A stretch of 64,000 nucleotides of DNA from the NCBI GenBank assembly GCA_022605955.1, contig JAKCOZ010000011.1, positions 5,399,990 through 5,463,989 of the forward strand, given 5' to 3'. Under the pieces are notes generated by a model, which did no database searches, was not told the origin of the DNA, and saw only the letters and a list, made by a program, of their open reading frames with translations. Position numbers and translations under genes: made by a program. This DNA is from Rallus limicola. Lineage: Eukaryota; Chordata; Aves; Gruiformes; Rallidae. Positions 1 to 13,195 of this stretch are shown piece by piece. Numbering within the stretch: position 1 is the first letter of the stretch; each line of letters begins with the position of its first letter.

Positions 1-110
1 CTTTTACCCTTCTGATGCTCTCCCTCATCCCATCTAGAGAGAGTAGGCAAGTGGCTGTGTGGGGCTTAGTTCCCTGCTGGGGCTAAACCACAGCAGCCAT
101 CGAAACTTTG
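1..110 (+). mobile_element. 3' end of an avian endogenous-retrovirus LTR (fragment)
   Basis: The first ~95 bases end in a CTGCTGGGGCTAAACCACA-like stretch. They align by eye, in the same orientation, with 41711-41795, where the same kind of sequence follows an AATAAA signal. Both contain CTCTCCCTCAT followed about 40 bases later by the CTTAG...GCTGGGG(C/T)TAAACC ending. I read this as the U5 end of a solo or truncated LTR cut by the window edge. No internal retroviral gene is seen beside it. The exact 3' boundary is uncertain. Confidence 0.5.
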
Positions 111-133
111 CCATCTCTCATGAAATTCCTGCT

Positions 134-197
134 GATGGTGGAAGGGTTGGAACTAGATGATCTTTAAAGGTCCTTTCCAATCCAAATCATTCTACAG
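134..197 (+). mobile_element. CR1 LINE 3'-end fragment
   Basis: A short CR1 tail: GGTTGGAACTAGATGATC followed by an AAGGTCC(T)TTCCAATCC-type stretch and ATTCTA. This is the stereotyped last 60-70 bases of avian CR1 on the sense strand. It directly follows the LTR fragment, so the LTR may have inserted into an older CR1. Confidence 0.8.
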
Positions 198-3100
198 TTT
201 TATGAGCAAATTTTTCTGCATGAAAAGCAACTTTCTTTTCATGCCTTTGTTTCCAGCAGGTGTTTGACAAAAGTGCACCATGAGGGTGAATGAGTCTATG
301 AGCTCAGTTCTGGGGAAGCAGCAGTCATGGTTTGAACTCAACATAGCAGCTGTGCAGCACGCCTGGGTGTTCCACGTATATGCAATACATATGGTATGTA
401 CAGTGTTGTCCATCCTCATGAACAGGTGTCGTGTGACTGTGCAAACATGTCAACAGCTGCTCTGCACTCTAAAAACATCCCTCAAGCAGGAATGGGTGAT
501 GGGTGCACACCAGAGCTATGAAGGTACTTGTGATTAGCTAAGCAGCTGAGGAAGTGGAAAGGCGCTATTTTCTCACAGAGTAAACACAGCATTTTAGTTT
601 TCATCCTTCCTGCAGACCATATAGAGACACCATCAAGCACACCCCAAAGGTAACACACTGATGAGAGGATGAATCAGTTGAGAACTGTTTTTCCTCCTGG
701 TGACTTTGTGCTGCTGCTTCCAATAGACGTGAACTCCCTCGGATAGGCCTTCCTTACATGTGTCCGTTGCAGTGTAACACATTCCCTATTTATTTTAGAG
801 GCTGTTGGTCAAACAGTGATGGCTTTCTACAGTAGGAAGAGTACATGCTGTTTCCATGGCATGACCTGAACCTAGTCCAAACTTCAGACATTTTTCTAGA
901 TCTTCCTTCAAACCCTTTCCACCCATTGCTTTTTTTTCCACGTCTATCTATATTGATAACACAGGCTTGAGCACTGACATTATTTCCTGTACCCTGACAA
1001 TCTTATTCCCTGATACTATTTTGGCTCAGATGAACTAGTGTTACCCTCCTAAAAAACCTTGTCAGGGTTGAGAGGTTAGCAATGTCAAGGCCACTTCAAC
1101 ACCAGCAGCCTGGAAAATGGCTTACTGGCTCAAAAGGTAGAGTTCAGCTGTCCTGACCAGAGTCAAACCAGCTGGCCTTAAGGCCCAAAAACATATCCTA
1201 GACAGGTAGCATTATAGGATAGCATTTATATCCTTACAAGTCCCTTTTATCTTTTCCTGAAATAATTTTTTTCCTCAATCTTGTCCTGAATAGTGAATGG
1301 CTTTACCCATATGATACCATTTTTAAAGTCTTCATGATATCAAGACAACTTAACTCCTATCTCGGATGTCTGCTACAAGAAGACAAGATGAAATGCAGAC
1401 CCAAAGTGCCTCCATCACCTCTAAAGGCAGCATGAGGAGAATGGCTCTGAAGTAAAACCCTACTTTCTAGAGATGGATGAGATGAAACCCACCCCAGAAT
1501 TCTAGATCATACTCTTGCACTGACAGGTCTTCGTCATCAGCTGCAAACTCAAGAGACTTGTGTGGAGGTTACCTATTGTGAGAATAATAATTTAACAACA
1601 GCAGGTTTGGCAGAAGTAGGGCCAAATCTGCAGAGCATAATGGTTCTGGCTGATAAGCAAGAGACTGAATAGTGTAGATACTGGCAGGCAGTTAAACATG
1701 GAGAAATTTTCTGCAGTGGGTCAAAAGAATTTCATGAAGCGCTTTAAGATAAGTAGCCACAAAATATTCCAGAGAATTCAAGTGACAGGTCGCGGTAAAT
1801 AAACTAGTTTTCATCCCTGTATTCAGATATTTAATTCCACATTTTCAAATCCTGTAAGGGCAGAGGTCATATTTCTCCTCCTAAAGTACAAAATCACAGG
1901 TTCATAGAAGGCCCCACAGTCTTGAATTCCTTTTCTTTGCATTATGGATGATGAGTTTGGCCCAGAACAGACAGCAGCTCATGCAGTAGCTGGAGCACAG
2001 GAGGTAGCAAGGTGCAGAGGTGTCATCACAGAATAGTGCAGTCAATTAAGTCATCTTATTATGAAGTACTTATTATGAAAAAATTTGGGATTGGGAAAAA
2101 AAAGCATACCTGTGGTAGCTCAGCCTGGCTCTCCGTTGTTGTCTCATCTGTGTTCAGGCTAATATAGATGCTTCCTTGGTGTAGAGCTGACAGTCTGATT
2201 TCAGGTTGTTCCTTCTCACTATGTACCTGTTTGGCTTAAGTGTTGCTGTGAGAATCTGTCACTTTTGACATGGTGCCAGAACATGTAAACCATTTGGTGT
2301 GTCATACAGAAAATCTCTGCTGACTCTGTTCATATATATGTTGGTCAAATTACCAGAAGAGTTTATTTCCTTCTTAAACTGTCTTTGCCAACTAGTTCAG
2401 TAACTAAAGAATGAGATTAACTTTAATAAATCCTTAGAGGGTAATTCAGCCTTGACAGAGCCTGTTAAGAAATGTGTTTCAGTCTTGTATGCCTGGATAA
2501 AATGAACTCCTATTTTCTTTAGTGCTGTTCTTCAAAAATCTTTGACTGCCTCATGTGGATGCCCTAAAAACTATGCTTTCTCTTCTGTCATTAAAAAAAC
2601 CAAAACAACCTACTTAGATTTTCTTCATCCAAGTATATTATCTTAACTACCATCATATTGTTCTAAAACCAAGAAAATAAACTTTAAAGGGCTGAAAAAA
2701 CACTACCTTGTATGACTCCTGATAGGAACAGAGTCCAGCTAAATTAAACAGGTTCTTCAGTCTCTACAGATTTGACTACGGACATTTGGTCTTTACTGTA
2801 AACTCATAATAATTCCTACTCATCAAAGCTACAGATCAACCCAAACTGCATCAACTCTCAAAGTTATTTACTTTTTATAACAATGTGTGTTTCCATGAAC
2901 CAAGATAAAAATCACTGGACTGTGCAGGGTATGAAATACTCCATCGAAAATGCTGAAATCTGATCCCAACCCTGGTGACACAGGTGGCCTCCTTCCTCCT
3001 TAAGAGGAAGACACCAATCCCTTTAGTCCCAAGTTAAACTGGCCACATCACTCTGGGTATGAACTCATTGATGATTTCATGTGCGTAAGCCTGACACAGC

Positions 3101-6100
3101 AGGGACGCTGAGGACTTGCTGCGCACGATTGGCTAGCGGTGGAGGCTGCCAGATGATGCATAGTGTTGACAGATGTGCAAGGAGGTGAATCTGATCATGC
3201 ATTTTTCTGCTTGCAGTGTCGCAGCTAGAATCATGCCGTGCACACCAAACCGTGCAAGCACTGCTCAGAAACTTGCCCTTATTAAAAATATAGGAGTGCC
3301 CTCTGGTGGAAAACTCAACATCTAAAGCTGAAATTTCAGTGTCTCTAAGTACCTTTTTCCTCAAATGTAAATGCATCTGATTTGTTACTGGTAAACCAAA
3401 AGAAACTCCAAGGTCCAGATGAGTTCCTATTTCCATCAGTGGATATTTTCACCTAGCTGTTGCCACTGCCTAGGCAACCTGGAGGTTTTCAGGCTGGGTT
3501 TTGGTTTGGTTTATTTTTATTCTTAAAAATATTTGGTTTAGATTTAATCTTCTTTCCTACTTTAATAAAAGCAATGGGACACAGCTTGCCTTGGCATACT
3601 AGGGACTGACGTTTCATCTCCTGAAACTTCAAAAGACTATCTGCTTAACAGTTAGCATACGTGACACATTTTATGTTGAATATATAATTTTGGTAGGATT
3701 GTAGCATATAGAGCTCTGTTTGATATGACTGAACTTTCTTTATAGCTATGGAAGAGTTAGGTATTGCCAAAAGGGCATCTTTTATTGACAATATGCCATA
3801 AAATCTATTCTTGCAGGTAGTGGCATAAACTCCTTATGTTATGGACTTTGGTGAACAACCTGTGCAAGTCTGTCTATATCATAAAGGAGGTCTAGACCTA
3901 AATATATAACTTTTAGACATTCATGTCAGGGTAGAAGAATGTCTCCTCTCAGTGATTTTGGGATAGGGGACAGTCTGTATCTCTTTAACGGTTGTAAATT
4001 CCTCAGACTCAAAGGAAGTCACAGTAGGAACAGAGAAACAGCCTCTGCCCACCCCAACACCAGGCTTCTGGCAGCCTAGCTTGTGACAGAGAAATGGTTT
4101 ACATCTAGCAGGATCCCTCTGTGTTAAAATTATTTATTTAAAGCTAACAGTCACACATGCAAAGTCTGATTCTCCAAGACACACGGTGTTTTGGCTTGAA
4201 TATAAAAGCTCCTGTGTTTAAACCTACATATATGCCAAAGTATCTCTCTGGATCAGCGCCCAGTGCAGTCAACTATTTCTTCTGTCAAAGTGTACTCAGA
4301 AACTACTACGGAAATGACAAATATCTTTGCACAGTTACAGGCCTTCCCTCAGCTTTAGTCATCATTAACACAACAGAGAGGAATACTCAGGTGTATGGTA
4401 TCATAGGCCATAACTTAATTAATATATATATTTCCTGTGTATCCAGAATGGGGTCCTTCTAAAAAAGTAATAGCATCCTTGTTTGCATATCCTATGTATG
4501 CAACAGAGTTTTATGTGTCCAAAGGTTCAAAAAAATGTATGTTGAGAGGTTTGGAAAAATGCAGCACAAAGTAGAGGGAATTAGGAACTCAGTTCCTACT
4601 TTTTGAGCTTATGAATATTGTTTTTTTTGTGCAGAAAATTTTCCTACAGAAAAGGAATGGGGGGTAGTCCATGCAAAATCACAGTGACTGGTTTCAAAAG
4701 CAACAAGATTGTAAAACCTGATTCTTATGTTTAGTAAGGGCTTGGTACCTGCTTTTCTGTAGATGATAACACCACCTGCAGCAGCATTTTAAAACAGTTC
4801 ACCTTGTTTTTCTTGTGTGAAATTTTCATCTTAAAGCTCATTGCACTATGATTTTGAAACATTTTGTAGTTTCAGAGTTTATTACGCCAACTGATGAAAG
4901 AAAAATCCATCAAAGGTATTAAATGCAAATGCATCATCTCTAATTCAAGGAATCCAGCAGAGGCTGGGATGTGGTCTGGAAAGCATCCTACCTTTACCCT
5001 GCCCTCCAATTCTTCCTAAGAGTTCGTTTTTTGCCTTTCCTGCAGAAAGACAGGGCAGCTACGATCACTTTTGGTGTGACCCACTGGTGCCATTTTCATC
5101 ATCATTTTCTTTTATCTATTCAAGCTTGGACTCACTAGGACTGTGCCACAACACTGCAAGGGCAGCTGGAAGGGCTACATGCAAAAGTATTGTCAGTTCT
5201 GCCTTGTAGAGCAAAATCACTGCTTCTCTTTTGCTTCAGGGTTCTGACAACTTCCCTACTCACTGACAAGACTCAAGACCAGTTTGAAGTTACATTCTGC
5301 CCTGTGGCCAGAATGCCATGGGACACAGTTGGTTTGGGAAAATTTCAGACCCTTCACCTTCAGAGATCAGGACAGGAAGGCAAGTGCCATTTAATCCTAA
5401 TTCTCAAAGTGGGTCTATATGTTTTATAATATAATAAGTGGATCTGATAATAAAAATAGTGGATCTGTAAGTATTAGTGACAACGGTAGACATCACATGC
5501 TTAATGCAACTTTTATAATGTTTATAGAGAATAATATAGCAAGAACTCAAAGATAATAACAATCAGAAGAAATAAATGAGCCCAGATTTTTTTGACAGAA
5601 CTATTACCCAGCTGTGAACCAATCACCATTTGTACAGAATAATAGAACTCTCTGTTATCAACAAACATCATGTAGTGCTAATGACATCCAATTGACTTCC
5701 ACGGAGGAAGAAAAAATTTAATTAGCGATAAAATTATAAAACAAATATTTTGTGATAGGTCTCTTTTTACTGGCACTGAGCCTGTCTTCAGGCAGAGATT
5801 TCCATTCCCTTATATGCAACAATTTTTTGAATTTTTTGTCTCTGAAAGAGCATAATCTGAAATGTTAATTCTTTCCTCATATTTATTTAAGGTTACGTGG
5901 AAAATAAGTGAGAAAGAAAATATCACTGAGTCCATCATATTGTAATGCATGAACAACTGCAACTCCCATTAGGTTTTGTTTAATGTATAGTTATGCATTT
6001 GAAGATTGATTTTATGCTATTTTATTATTTACTCTGAGAGACCAATCTCTTGGGAGGGGGTGGAGAGGTAATCGGCTCCCAGAGCCAATTCAGAGAAGGC

Positions 6101-7182
6101 TGCGCTCAACACAGGCAAATCCAATTTATGTAAACATTTGTCTGGAATGCTTTAGATCTGTTGCATTCTGCATTTGGACTTTTCAAAGTTACTTCCAACT
6201 TTATTTTTTTTACTTAAGCAAGTACCTTCAAACTGAAGGGTAAGTTACTTTTCATCACTCAGCATTTGCTTGTAAGCCTTAAAGGAAAGAGGAAAAGTGT
6301 CTTCTATAAGGGAAAAATACTATGCAGGGTGCTTCAAATTAAAATGACAAATCTCCAGGGGCTCCTAGAGATGCTGTCAGCACCTCATGAAAATAATAAA
6401 GCAGTGCAAGCCAAGACTGTAATTTTGGTTGCATGGAACTGTCCTATAGTGTTACAGCTGTCCCTGTTGAGAGCAGGTCTGTGGTAATATAATGAATTTG
6501 TGTCAGTATAAAGCCTTTCTGTCTGCATGTTGATGTGCATAGATTTGAAGCTGCAACCATGTATCACACCCTGAGCAAATGTACTGGGTTCAGATAAAAA
6601 CTTGCCAGGTTGGGCTTGCCAGAGGTGAGAAATCCTCTGTCATGATACCCATGTGGTTGTATCCCCAGATTAACAGTCCCAGTGTGTGGCCAGCAAATTG
6701 CTGTGTGTGCAGAGAGTGTCTGAGGCCATCCCACTCCAGTTGGGAAGGGGATGGGTGGCTGGTCTCTGTTAGAGAGCAACAGGACACTGTGCTCACAGGA
6801 AAATTACTGTCTGGAACTGCTTTCTAGTGGGAATATTCAACATGTGTTTGGTAACCTTCGTTTTCTCCATGCTAAAAGCCTGGGACTGGGGTTTACCCTG
6901 TGTGTTTGGTTATTTGTGCAGGCTGGAGGGGAAGGTGTGCATGCAAAATGCTTCTCAGTGCCAGCTGCCCATGGGTAATGTCCCTCCTATGCTACAATGC
7001 AAAGTCTCTCCTTAGTGGAAATGCGCTCTGAAATAATTCTGGTGGATCCACTACATTGAACAGAGGCATTTCTCATAGCTGGCTGTGCTATGTCTTCTGT
7101 GGAATGGGTCAGGGAAGGATCTCTGATTTGCTGACCCATGGTGCCCTGCAGAGAAGCCTCTCTCTGCACATGGTATCTTCTC
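198..7182. other. Intergenic DNA without a recognisable gene
   Basis: AT-rich non-coding sequence. Open frames are short and look random on both strands. The longest, 3077-3436 on the minus strand (119 codons), has no domain I recognise. A less AT-rich stretch at about 6551-7180 carries several overlapping frames of 62-82 codons on both strands but has no recognisable motif. Confidence 0.6.
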
Positions 7183-7466
7183 ACAGATACCCAGTGACAG
7201 GACGAGAGGGAATGGCTGCAAGTTGTGCCAGGGGAGGTTCAGGTTAGAAATGAGGAGAAATTCCTTCTCCAAAGAGCGGTTGGGTGTTGGAAGGGACTGC
7301 CCAGGGAGGAGGTGGAGTCACTGTCCCTTGGGGTGTTTAATGAAAGATTGGATGAGGGACTTGGGGATACAGTTAGGAAATGATGTGGGTGGTAAGGGGA
7401 TAGTTGGACTGGATGATCTTGGAGGTCTTTTCCAACCTTAATTATTCTGTGATTCTGTGAGTCCGG
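7183..7466 (+). mobile_element. CR1 LINE, 5'-truncated 3' end
   Basis: The sense strand shows the end of CR1 ORF2 and its 3' end: a CCAGTGACAGGACGAGAGGG block, a GGTTCAGGTTAGAAATGAGGA block, then GGACTGGATGATCTTGGAGG and a TTCCAACCTTAATTATTCTG ending with a repeated ATTCTGTG tail. The reading frame is decayed. Length is about 280 bp, typical of 5'-truncated CR1. Confidence 0.88.
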
Positions 7467-9889
7467 GATGGCTCATCAGATATGTTAGGTACCAATGATG
7501 TGAACGTCCTGTCAAATTTATCCTTTTGTTTGGAACAAGAGCAAAATAAGAGGGAGACCTTAAGACAATATTTGGACTATATAGGTTTACCAAATCAACC
7601 ATCTCCTCAACTTTACAAGGGACTTCACCTGGTTTAACTGTCCTTGCATAGCTGACTTGTCGCACAGGTTTGACAGCCAGCTGAGCATCCTCACCCTCAC
7701 CAATGCAAACATTCCTGTTGCAAACGTAGAGGTAGCAGCAAGGGAAAACCCGTGTATAACGTGTCATTCATCTGTCAAAGTTATTGCCACTGGATGCCAC
7801 TGAATCAAAATTTCTTGGCAAGCTTGCAATAGAAAAGTACACATACAAATGTATGTGCAAATAGTTTGAGCTTTGAATTTTACACCAAGAAATCTTGCTC
7901 TCCCAGCTCTAAGATCCCTCTAGATGTGTGCCAGTGTTCAGATTCTTGTGTTCCTGATGTCCATGGCCCAGCTGAGTTCCCTTGACTCCTACTGCTGGGC
8001 AAAAGCAGAGGCAAAATTTGTAGAAAGACAGCAAAATAAAAATAGACAGAAAGGAAATATTGTTGAGATATGGTCATTAGTAGCTCAATGATTCCAAACG
8101 GAAAACATCAACATGGAAATGTACCAAGTCCTAAAAGAAAAAAAAGGGGAAATAAAAAGAAGAAAAAAGCCAGGGAAGCAGGTCAGGAGGTAGTTGGGAA
8201 TCACCAGGCTTTTGGATGAATCATCAAAGCCACTAGTGTATGTAGGGCTAGTGAAAATTTATATCTCAGCACGATCACTGATGCTTTCCAAGGAGCTGGG
8301 AAGGCCAGTCAGCCCCCTCGGTGCCTGCTCTTCCACCAAAAATTCTGCACAGACATGTGTCTCTTACCCTCAAAGCCCATCAGACCATAGCAACCTGTGC
8401 ATGTGATAGAAATAATATAGAGCTATTATATACATCTCTTGCTTGGAGAGTTTGTGCCTGACTAAAGATGCCAGAGCAAACGGACCCAAGAGAGAGGTCG
8501 TAACATGAGAGGTGACCAAAGAAAGAACAGGGAAGCTGGAGGCATCCACCAAACCTCCCTCCACACTACCTGACCCTCACTCTCATCCACACATTTCAGC
8601 AATATTGTTGTCACTATTGTTATTTTCCCTGTGTTTTTCTCAGACTTCAGAGTAAGGGATAAAGAATGAAGAGGAAAATCAATGAAAGGAGTTGGAATTC
8701 ACACTTAAATTCAGGCTTTCAGATGATTACGTGCTTTTAAGGTAAATATACATTAACCTGTTTATTTGATAAGCTGAAAAGGCCTTGTGTTTTTTTGCTT
8801 GGCACTAAAAGTATTCTTGGAGCAGATGAAAAAAATGCCCTGGTTGTACAACATGGAATAGTAAAGAAAATCTACTTTGGCAAACAGAAAATTTCCTGGC
8901 AAACATTTTCTGGCTCTGTGGGAGTGGTACTTCACTGACCCAAAGTGTTTGCTTTCCACAGAGCAAAGGACAAGCAAGACAAAAATCTGTGAGACTGTAA
9001 TCTGCAGGTCTGTCATATGAGAATGTCACAATGTAAAATCTTTTTTCTATTTCTCTCCTAAAGCTACACAGATATGGGGATGACCCACACTGTGAAATTT
9101 AAATACCTAGTCATACCCAAGGGAATCTCCATGTAAATTGTCTTCACTACAACAGAAGATGAGACAAATCTGCAAGATTAAAGATAGCAGTGTATTCAAG
9201 TTGGATTAAATTCACCACTGATACTTAAGGAACTAATTGAACAAATCTTTGAACCATAAACAAGCAACTTCATGAAGGCAACCATCTCATGGAAGAAGTA
9301 ATTTAGAGCTTTGTGAAGATGAATATGGAACTTCTGTCTAAAAAAGGAACTGAAGGAGCATTTGAATCATTGACCTGGTTTGAGCCAGGGAATAATTCTG
9401 GATCAAATTATTGAAAAAGCAATGCATAAATCCATAAAGGCTTTGTTGATAACAAAACACATCTGATATTTAAAATTTCCATCAAGCGGGCCTGCAAGAT
9501 GAAGAGGCCTCAAGGTAGCTATGTCCTTAAAAGGGAAATTTATAGTACACGAAGTAGAAATGTGAAACAGGTTACTGTGTTGCTCTGGTATGCAAACTGC
9601 TGACACATAAGATAAGAACCTGCTTATGTTCAGCTGGACCTAGGCAGAAGAGCCATGGCTAAAGTAGAATATGGTAAAGTAAACACAACCAGTATGAATC
9701 AGAAAATGACAGGCATTTTTTTAATTTATTATTATATATACTCACATCTACCATATCGGTAATACCATATAAGGGCAGGATTGCCTAGTAGGTTATGGAT
9801 ACAGTAGAAGCAAATTTAGGATTAAAAAGGAAACTGTAATTAGGAAAGCACTGCTTTTTTGAGAGAGGGTGTTTCTTGGGTACTTCAGT
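7467..9889. other. Intergenic DNA, nothing recognised
   Basis: No gene-like exon is seen. A minus-strand frame at 7438-7767 (109 codons) overlaps the CR1 tail and shows no known domain. The rest is AT-rich with short frames only. Confidence 0.55.
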
Positions 9890-10820
9890 GGTCGGTACCG
9901 GGACTAGGACTGTTCAATATCTTTGTCGGGGACATAGACAGTGGGTGCTTGTTCACTAAGTTCACCAATGACATCAAGCTGTGAGGTGCCGTTGACATGA
10001 TAGGTCCATCCAGGGGGACCTTGACAGGTTTGAGAGAAAGGCGCATGTGAACTACATCAACAAGGCCAAGCGCAAGGTCCTGCATATGGGTCAGCACAAT
10101 CCCAAGCACAACTACAGGCTGGGCAGAGAATAGATTGAGGACTGGTCCTGTGGAGAAGGACTTGGGGATGTTGACTGATGTCAGGCTAAACATGAGCGAA
10201 CAATGTGATTTTGCAGCCCAGAAAGCCAACCATGTCCTGAGCTGCATCAAAGCCACTGTGACCAGCAGATCAAGAGAGGGGATTCTGCCCCTCTGTTCTG
10301 CTTTGTTGAGTCCCCACCTGCAGTACTGTGTAAAGTTTTGGGGTCCCCAGCAAAAGAAGGTTATGGACCTGTTGGACCAGGTCCACAGGATGCCATGGAT
10401 ATGGTGAGGCACCTCTCCTCTGAAGACAGGCTGAGAGAGTTGGGCTTCTTCAGCCTGGAGAAAAGAAGGCTCCAGGGAGAATTTACAGCAGACTTCCAGT
10501 ACAAAAAAGGGTTACAGGAAATCTGGAGAGGGACTGTTTATCACAGCATGTAGTGACAGGACAAGGGGGAATGGGTTTAAATTTAAAAAGGCCAGATTTA
10601 GATTAGCTATAAGGAAAAGATTCTTCCCTGTGAGGGCAGAGAGGCCCTGACACAGGTTTCACAGAGAAGCTATGGCTGCCCCTGGATCTCTGGCAGGGCT
10701 CAAGACCAGGTAGGATGGTAATCCTCCACTGGTCTAGTGGAGGGTGTCCATGTCCATGACAGGGGGGTTGGAACTAGATGGCTTTTGAGGAGCTTTACAA
10801 CCCAAACTATTATCTGATTA
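9890..10820 (+). mobile_element. CR1 LINE, decayed ORF2 C-terminal part and 3' end
   Basis: This is the largest CR1 copy in the window. It starts in the reverse-transcriptase palm region: a frame reading LFNIFVGD is followed by FTNDIKL, a degraded form of the FADDTKL active-site motif, then a stop. At 10135-10407 one frame stays open and shows the CR1 motifs LGMLTDVRLNMSEQCDFAAQ and LSPHLQYCVKFWGP. The frame then shifts into the [18 protein letters not shown] motif. The copy ends in the CR1 tail near 10800. It has stops, frameshifts and a lost catalytic aspartate, so it is a dead element. Confidence 0.92.
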
Positions 10821-11778
10821 GGATTCTGGCTTCATAGTTGCATATAAATGCCTGCATAGCTGTGTAAGTAAAAGTTAGTAGCTCATTATTTTGTTAATTT
10901 CATTATAGATTATTATGGGGTTTTGGATTACTGATTGAGATTGTTGGCTGCTTTGTTTATGACTTCAAAGTGTGTTCACTAATCAATAAACACCTTGATC
11001 TGTTTTATAAGTTACATCTCAAGGGTCTGACTATCAATCCTCAGTTGTAACAGGTGGATAATTGGCAAAATGAGAAAACTGTAAACCATAAACTAGATTT
11101 ACTTTGACTTTAATAAGACTTCTGATATTGATTTATATATCATTACATATAAAGAAAAAGAAAATATGGTTTAGATTACAATTTCCATGAGGGAAACACA
11201 GAGCTGAAACTCAGAAATCTCACTTTGACATGTAGAATTGATATCAGGTAAGCACCCTGAGGGTGCTGTGTGATTTTGCTTATTTGTTGCAGCTGAACAT
11301 GGAGTTCAACTCCGAATTTTTTTTCTAACTGAACCTTGTTGAAGTATAGGTTGCGTATAGGATTGGATTCAGAGAAGAGCCTAATAAGTTGGAAATGTTA
11401 TCTGAGCTAATAAAATTGGAGACAACAGAATAACGAGCCATAGGAATGCAAGTTGGAGGATAATAAACTTTGAAATGGATGAAACATCTAAAAAGACATG
11501 TTTTGTTCTGGGATGTATTAGCCACCTTCCTGTTAGTAAGATCTATAAGTTAATTATTTCACTCTTTTCACCATCAGTAAGTCCTAAGTTGATGTACTAT
11601 TCCAAAGCTACTTATAATGAGTCATTATGTAAATATTAGTACAATATCAGTAAATATTAGTACAGAGATGACTAGGTACAGACCTATACTGCATTTTTGT
11701 AAAAATTCTTAGCAGTTTTTTAGAACAGGCATGTGTGAGTTCAACTTTATGTTAGGTTAAATGATGTGCACGGTAACA
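10821..11778. other. Intergenic DNA with a small local duplication
   Basis: No gene is seen. A 15-bp block GTAAATATTAGTACA occurs twice, at about 11629 and 11650, giving a 21-bp period. Confidence 0.5.
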
Positions 11779-12135
11779 TATCACAGAATCACTAGATTGG
11801 AAGGACCTTTGAGATCAAGTTAAACTGTTCCTGTCCTCTGCTAAACCATATTCCTGAGCACCTTGTCTGCCTGTCTTTTAAATACTTCCAGGGATGGTGA
11901 CTCAACCACCTCCCTGGGCAGCCTGTTCCAATGTCCAATAAACATTTCTGTGAAGAAGTTTTTCCAAATGTCTAACCAAAACCTGCCCTGGAGCAGCTTG
12001 AGTCCACAGCCCCTCATCCTATCACCTGTCACTTGGATGAAGAGACCAACACCCACCTCTTTACAACCTCCTTTCAGGTAATTGTAGGCGGTGATAAGGT
12101 CTCCCCTCAGCCTCTTCTTCTCCATATGGCTTAAG
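11779..12135 (-). mobile_element. CR1 LINE 3' end, antisense
   Basis: Read on the minus strand, this copy contains [19 protein letters not shown], then [20 protein letters not shown] and [15 protein letters not shown], which are the C-terminal CR1 ORF2 motifs. A tail beginning TCACAGAATCACTAGATTGG on the + strand marks its 3' end at 11779. A stretch of 94 codons is still open. Confidence 0.9.
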
Positions 12136-12696
12136 TACGCAAGAGAGTGGCTTTTTTTCTTGCAGATATTTGAAACTTTCAGGGTTTTTTTCCTACTAGA
12201 AATTTACTGCTGTGATAATCCCAGTAGCATCATTTGTCCATTTAGAGCAACATTTTACCTCAGGCAATGGGAATTTTAGTGAGGATACAATATATTAAGA
12301 CCTTCCTCTGTTTCTCAGGGTGGTTGTGAGACTGATGATGTTCAGAAAAAGATAGCATGAAACAGTTTGAGCACTTATAACTAAGAAATTATTTTAATTT
12401 CCTTTGTATTTTGTGGGGGAAGGAGTCACCAGACAGACATGAATAAAACACAACATGCAATATAATAATAATCAAAGACAAAGTTCTGGGTTGCACGAAC
12501 ACTGTAGCACATACTTCCAAAAAGAGATGAACAATAAATCACTATTTCTCCATTGTAAAGCAGCAATACTTTAAAAATTACAGAACTAATAAGAAAAAAG
12601 GGAAAAAAAAATCAACAAGCTTCTGTAGCAGAAAGATACAGCCAAAGCTTTAAGATTTCACCAAAATGCTTTAAATGGCAGTGTTAGAAGTTTAAT
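12136..12696. other. Intergenic DNA, nothing recognised
   Basis: AT-rich sequence between two CR1 copies, with short A-rich runs and no exon-like signal. Confidence 0.5.
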
Positions 12697-13195
12697 TGCA
12701 CTTGGAGAGGGTTCAGAGAAGGGCCACAAGGATGATTATAGGGCTGGAACACCTCCCCTACGAGGAGAGGCTGAGGGAGCTGGGCTTGTACAGCATGGAG
12801 AAGAGAAGGCTGCCAGGGGACCTCATTGCAGCCTTCCAGTCCCTGAAGGGAGCAGAGGAACAGGAGGGGAATCAACTTTTTAAAAGGGTAGACCATGGCA
12901 GGACAAGGGGGAATGGACTAAAGCTAAAGGAAGAAAGATTCAGATTAAATATTAGGGGGAAGTTTTTTACAGAGAGAGTAGTGAGGTGCTGGAACAGGAT
13001 GCCCAGAGAGGTGGTGGATGCCCCATCCCTGGAGGTGTTCAAGGCCAGGTTGGATGAGGCCCTGGGCAACCTTTGTAGATCCGGCCTGAGGTTGGTGTCC
13101 CTGCCTGTGGCAGAGGGGTTGGAACTCTGTGATCCTTGAGGTCCCTTCCAACCCAGACCAGTCTGTGGTTCTGTGATTCTGTGATTCTGTGGAAC
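12697..13195 (+). mobile_element. CR1 LINE, ORF2 C-terminus intact over about 147 codons
   Basis: The frame 12696-13139 stays open through the CR1 C-terminal motifs: [75 protein letters not shown] and RMPREVVDAPSLEVFKARLD. It ends in a GATTCTGTGATTCTGTGATT tail. It is the best preserved CR1 piece in the window and probably among the youngest, but it is 5'-truncated and cannot encode a working element. Confidence 0.95.

Noticed and set aside
3077..3436. 119-codon minus-strand frame
   Set aside because: Considered as an exon or small gene. No domain and no exon-like boundaries were found.
7438..7767. 109-codon minus-strand frame next to a CR1
   Set aside because: It overlaps the CR1 tail and shows no known domain, so it is likely a chance frame.
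9885..10412. 175-codon minus-strand frame
   Set aside because: It is the antisense shadow of the CR1 reverse-transcriptase region, whose sense frame carries the recognisable CR1 motifs.
12696..13139. 147-codon frame as a host gene
   Set aside because: It is the C-terminal part of CR1 ORF2, not a host protein.
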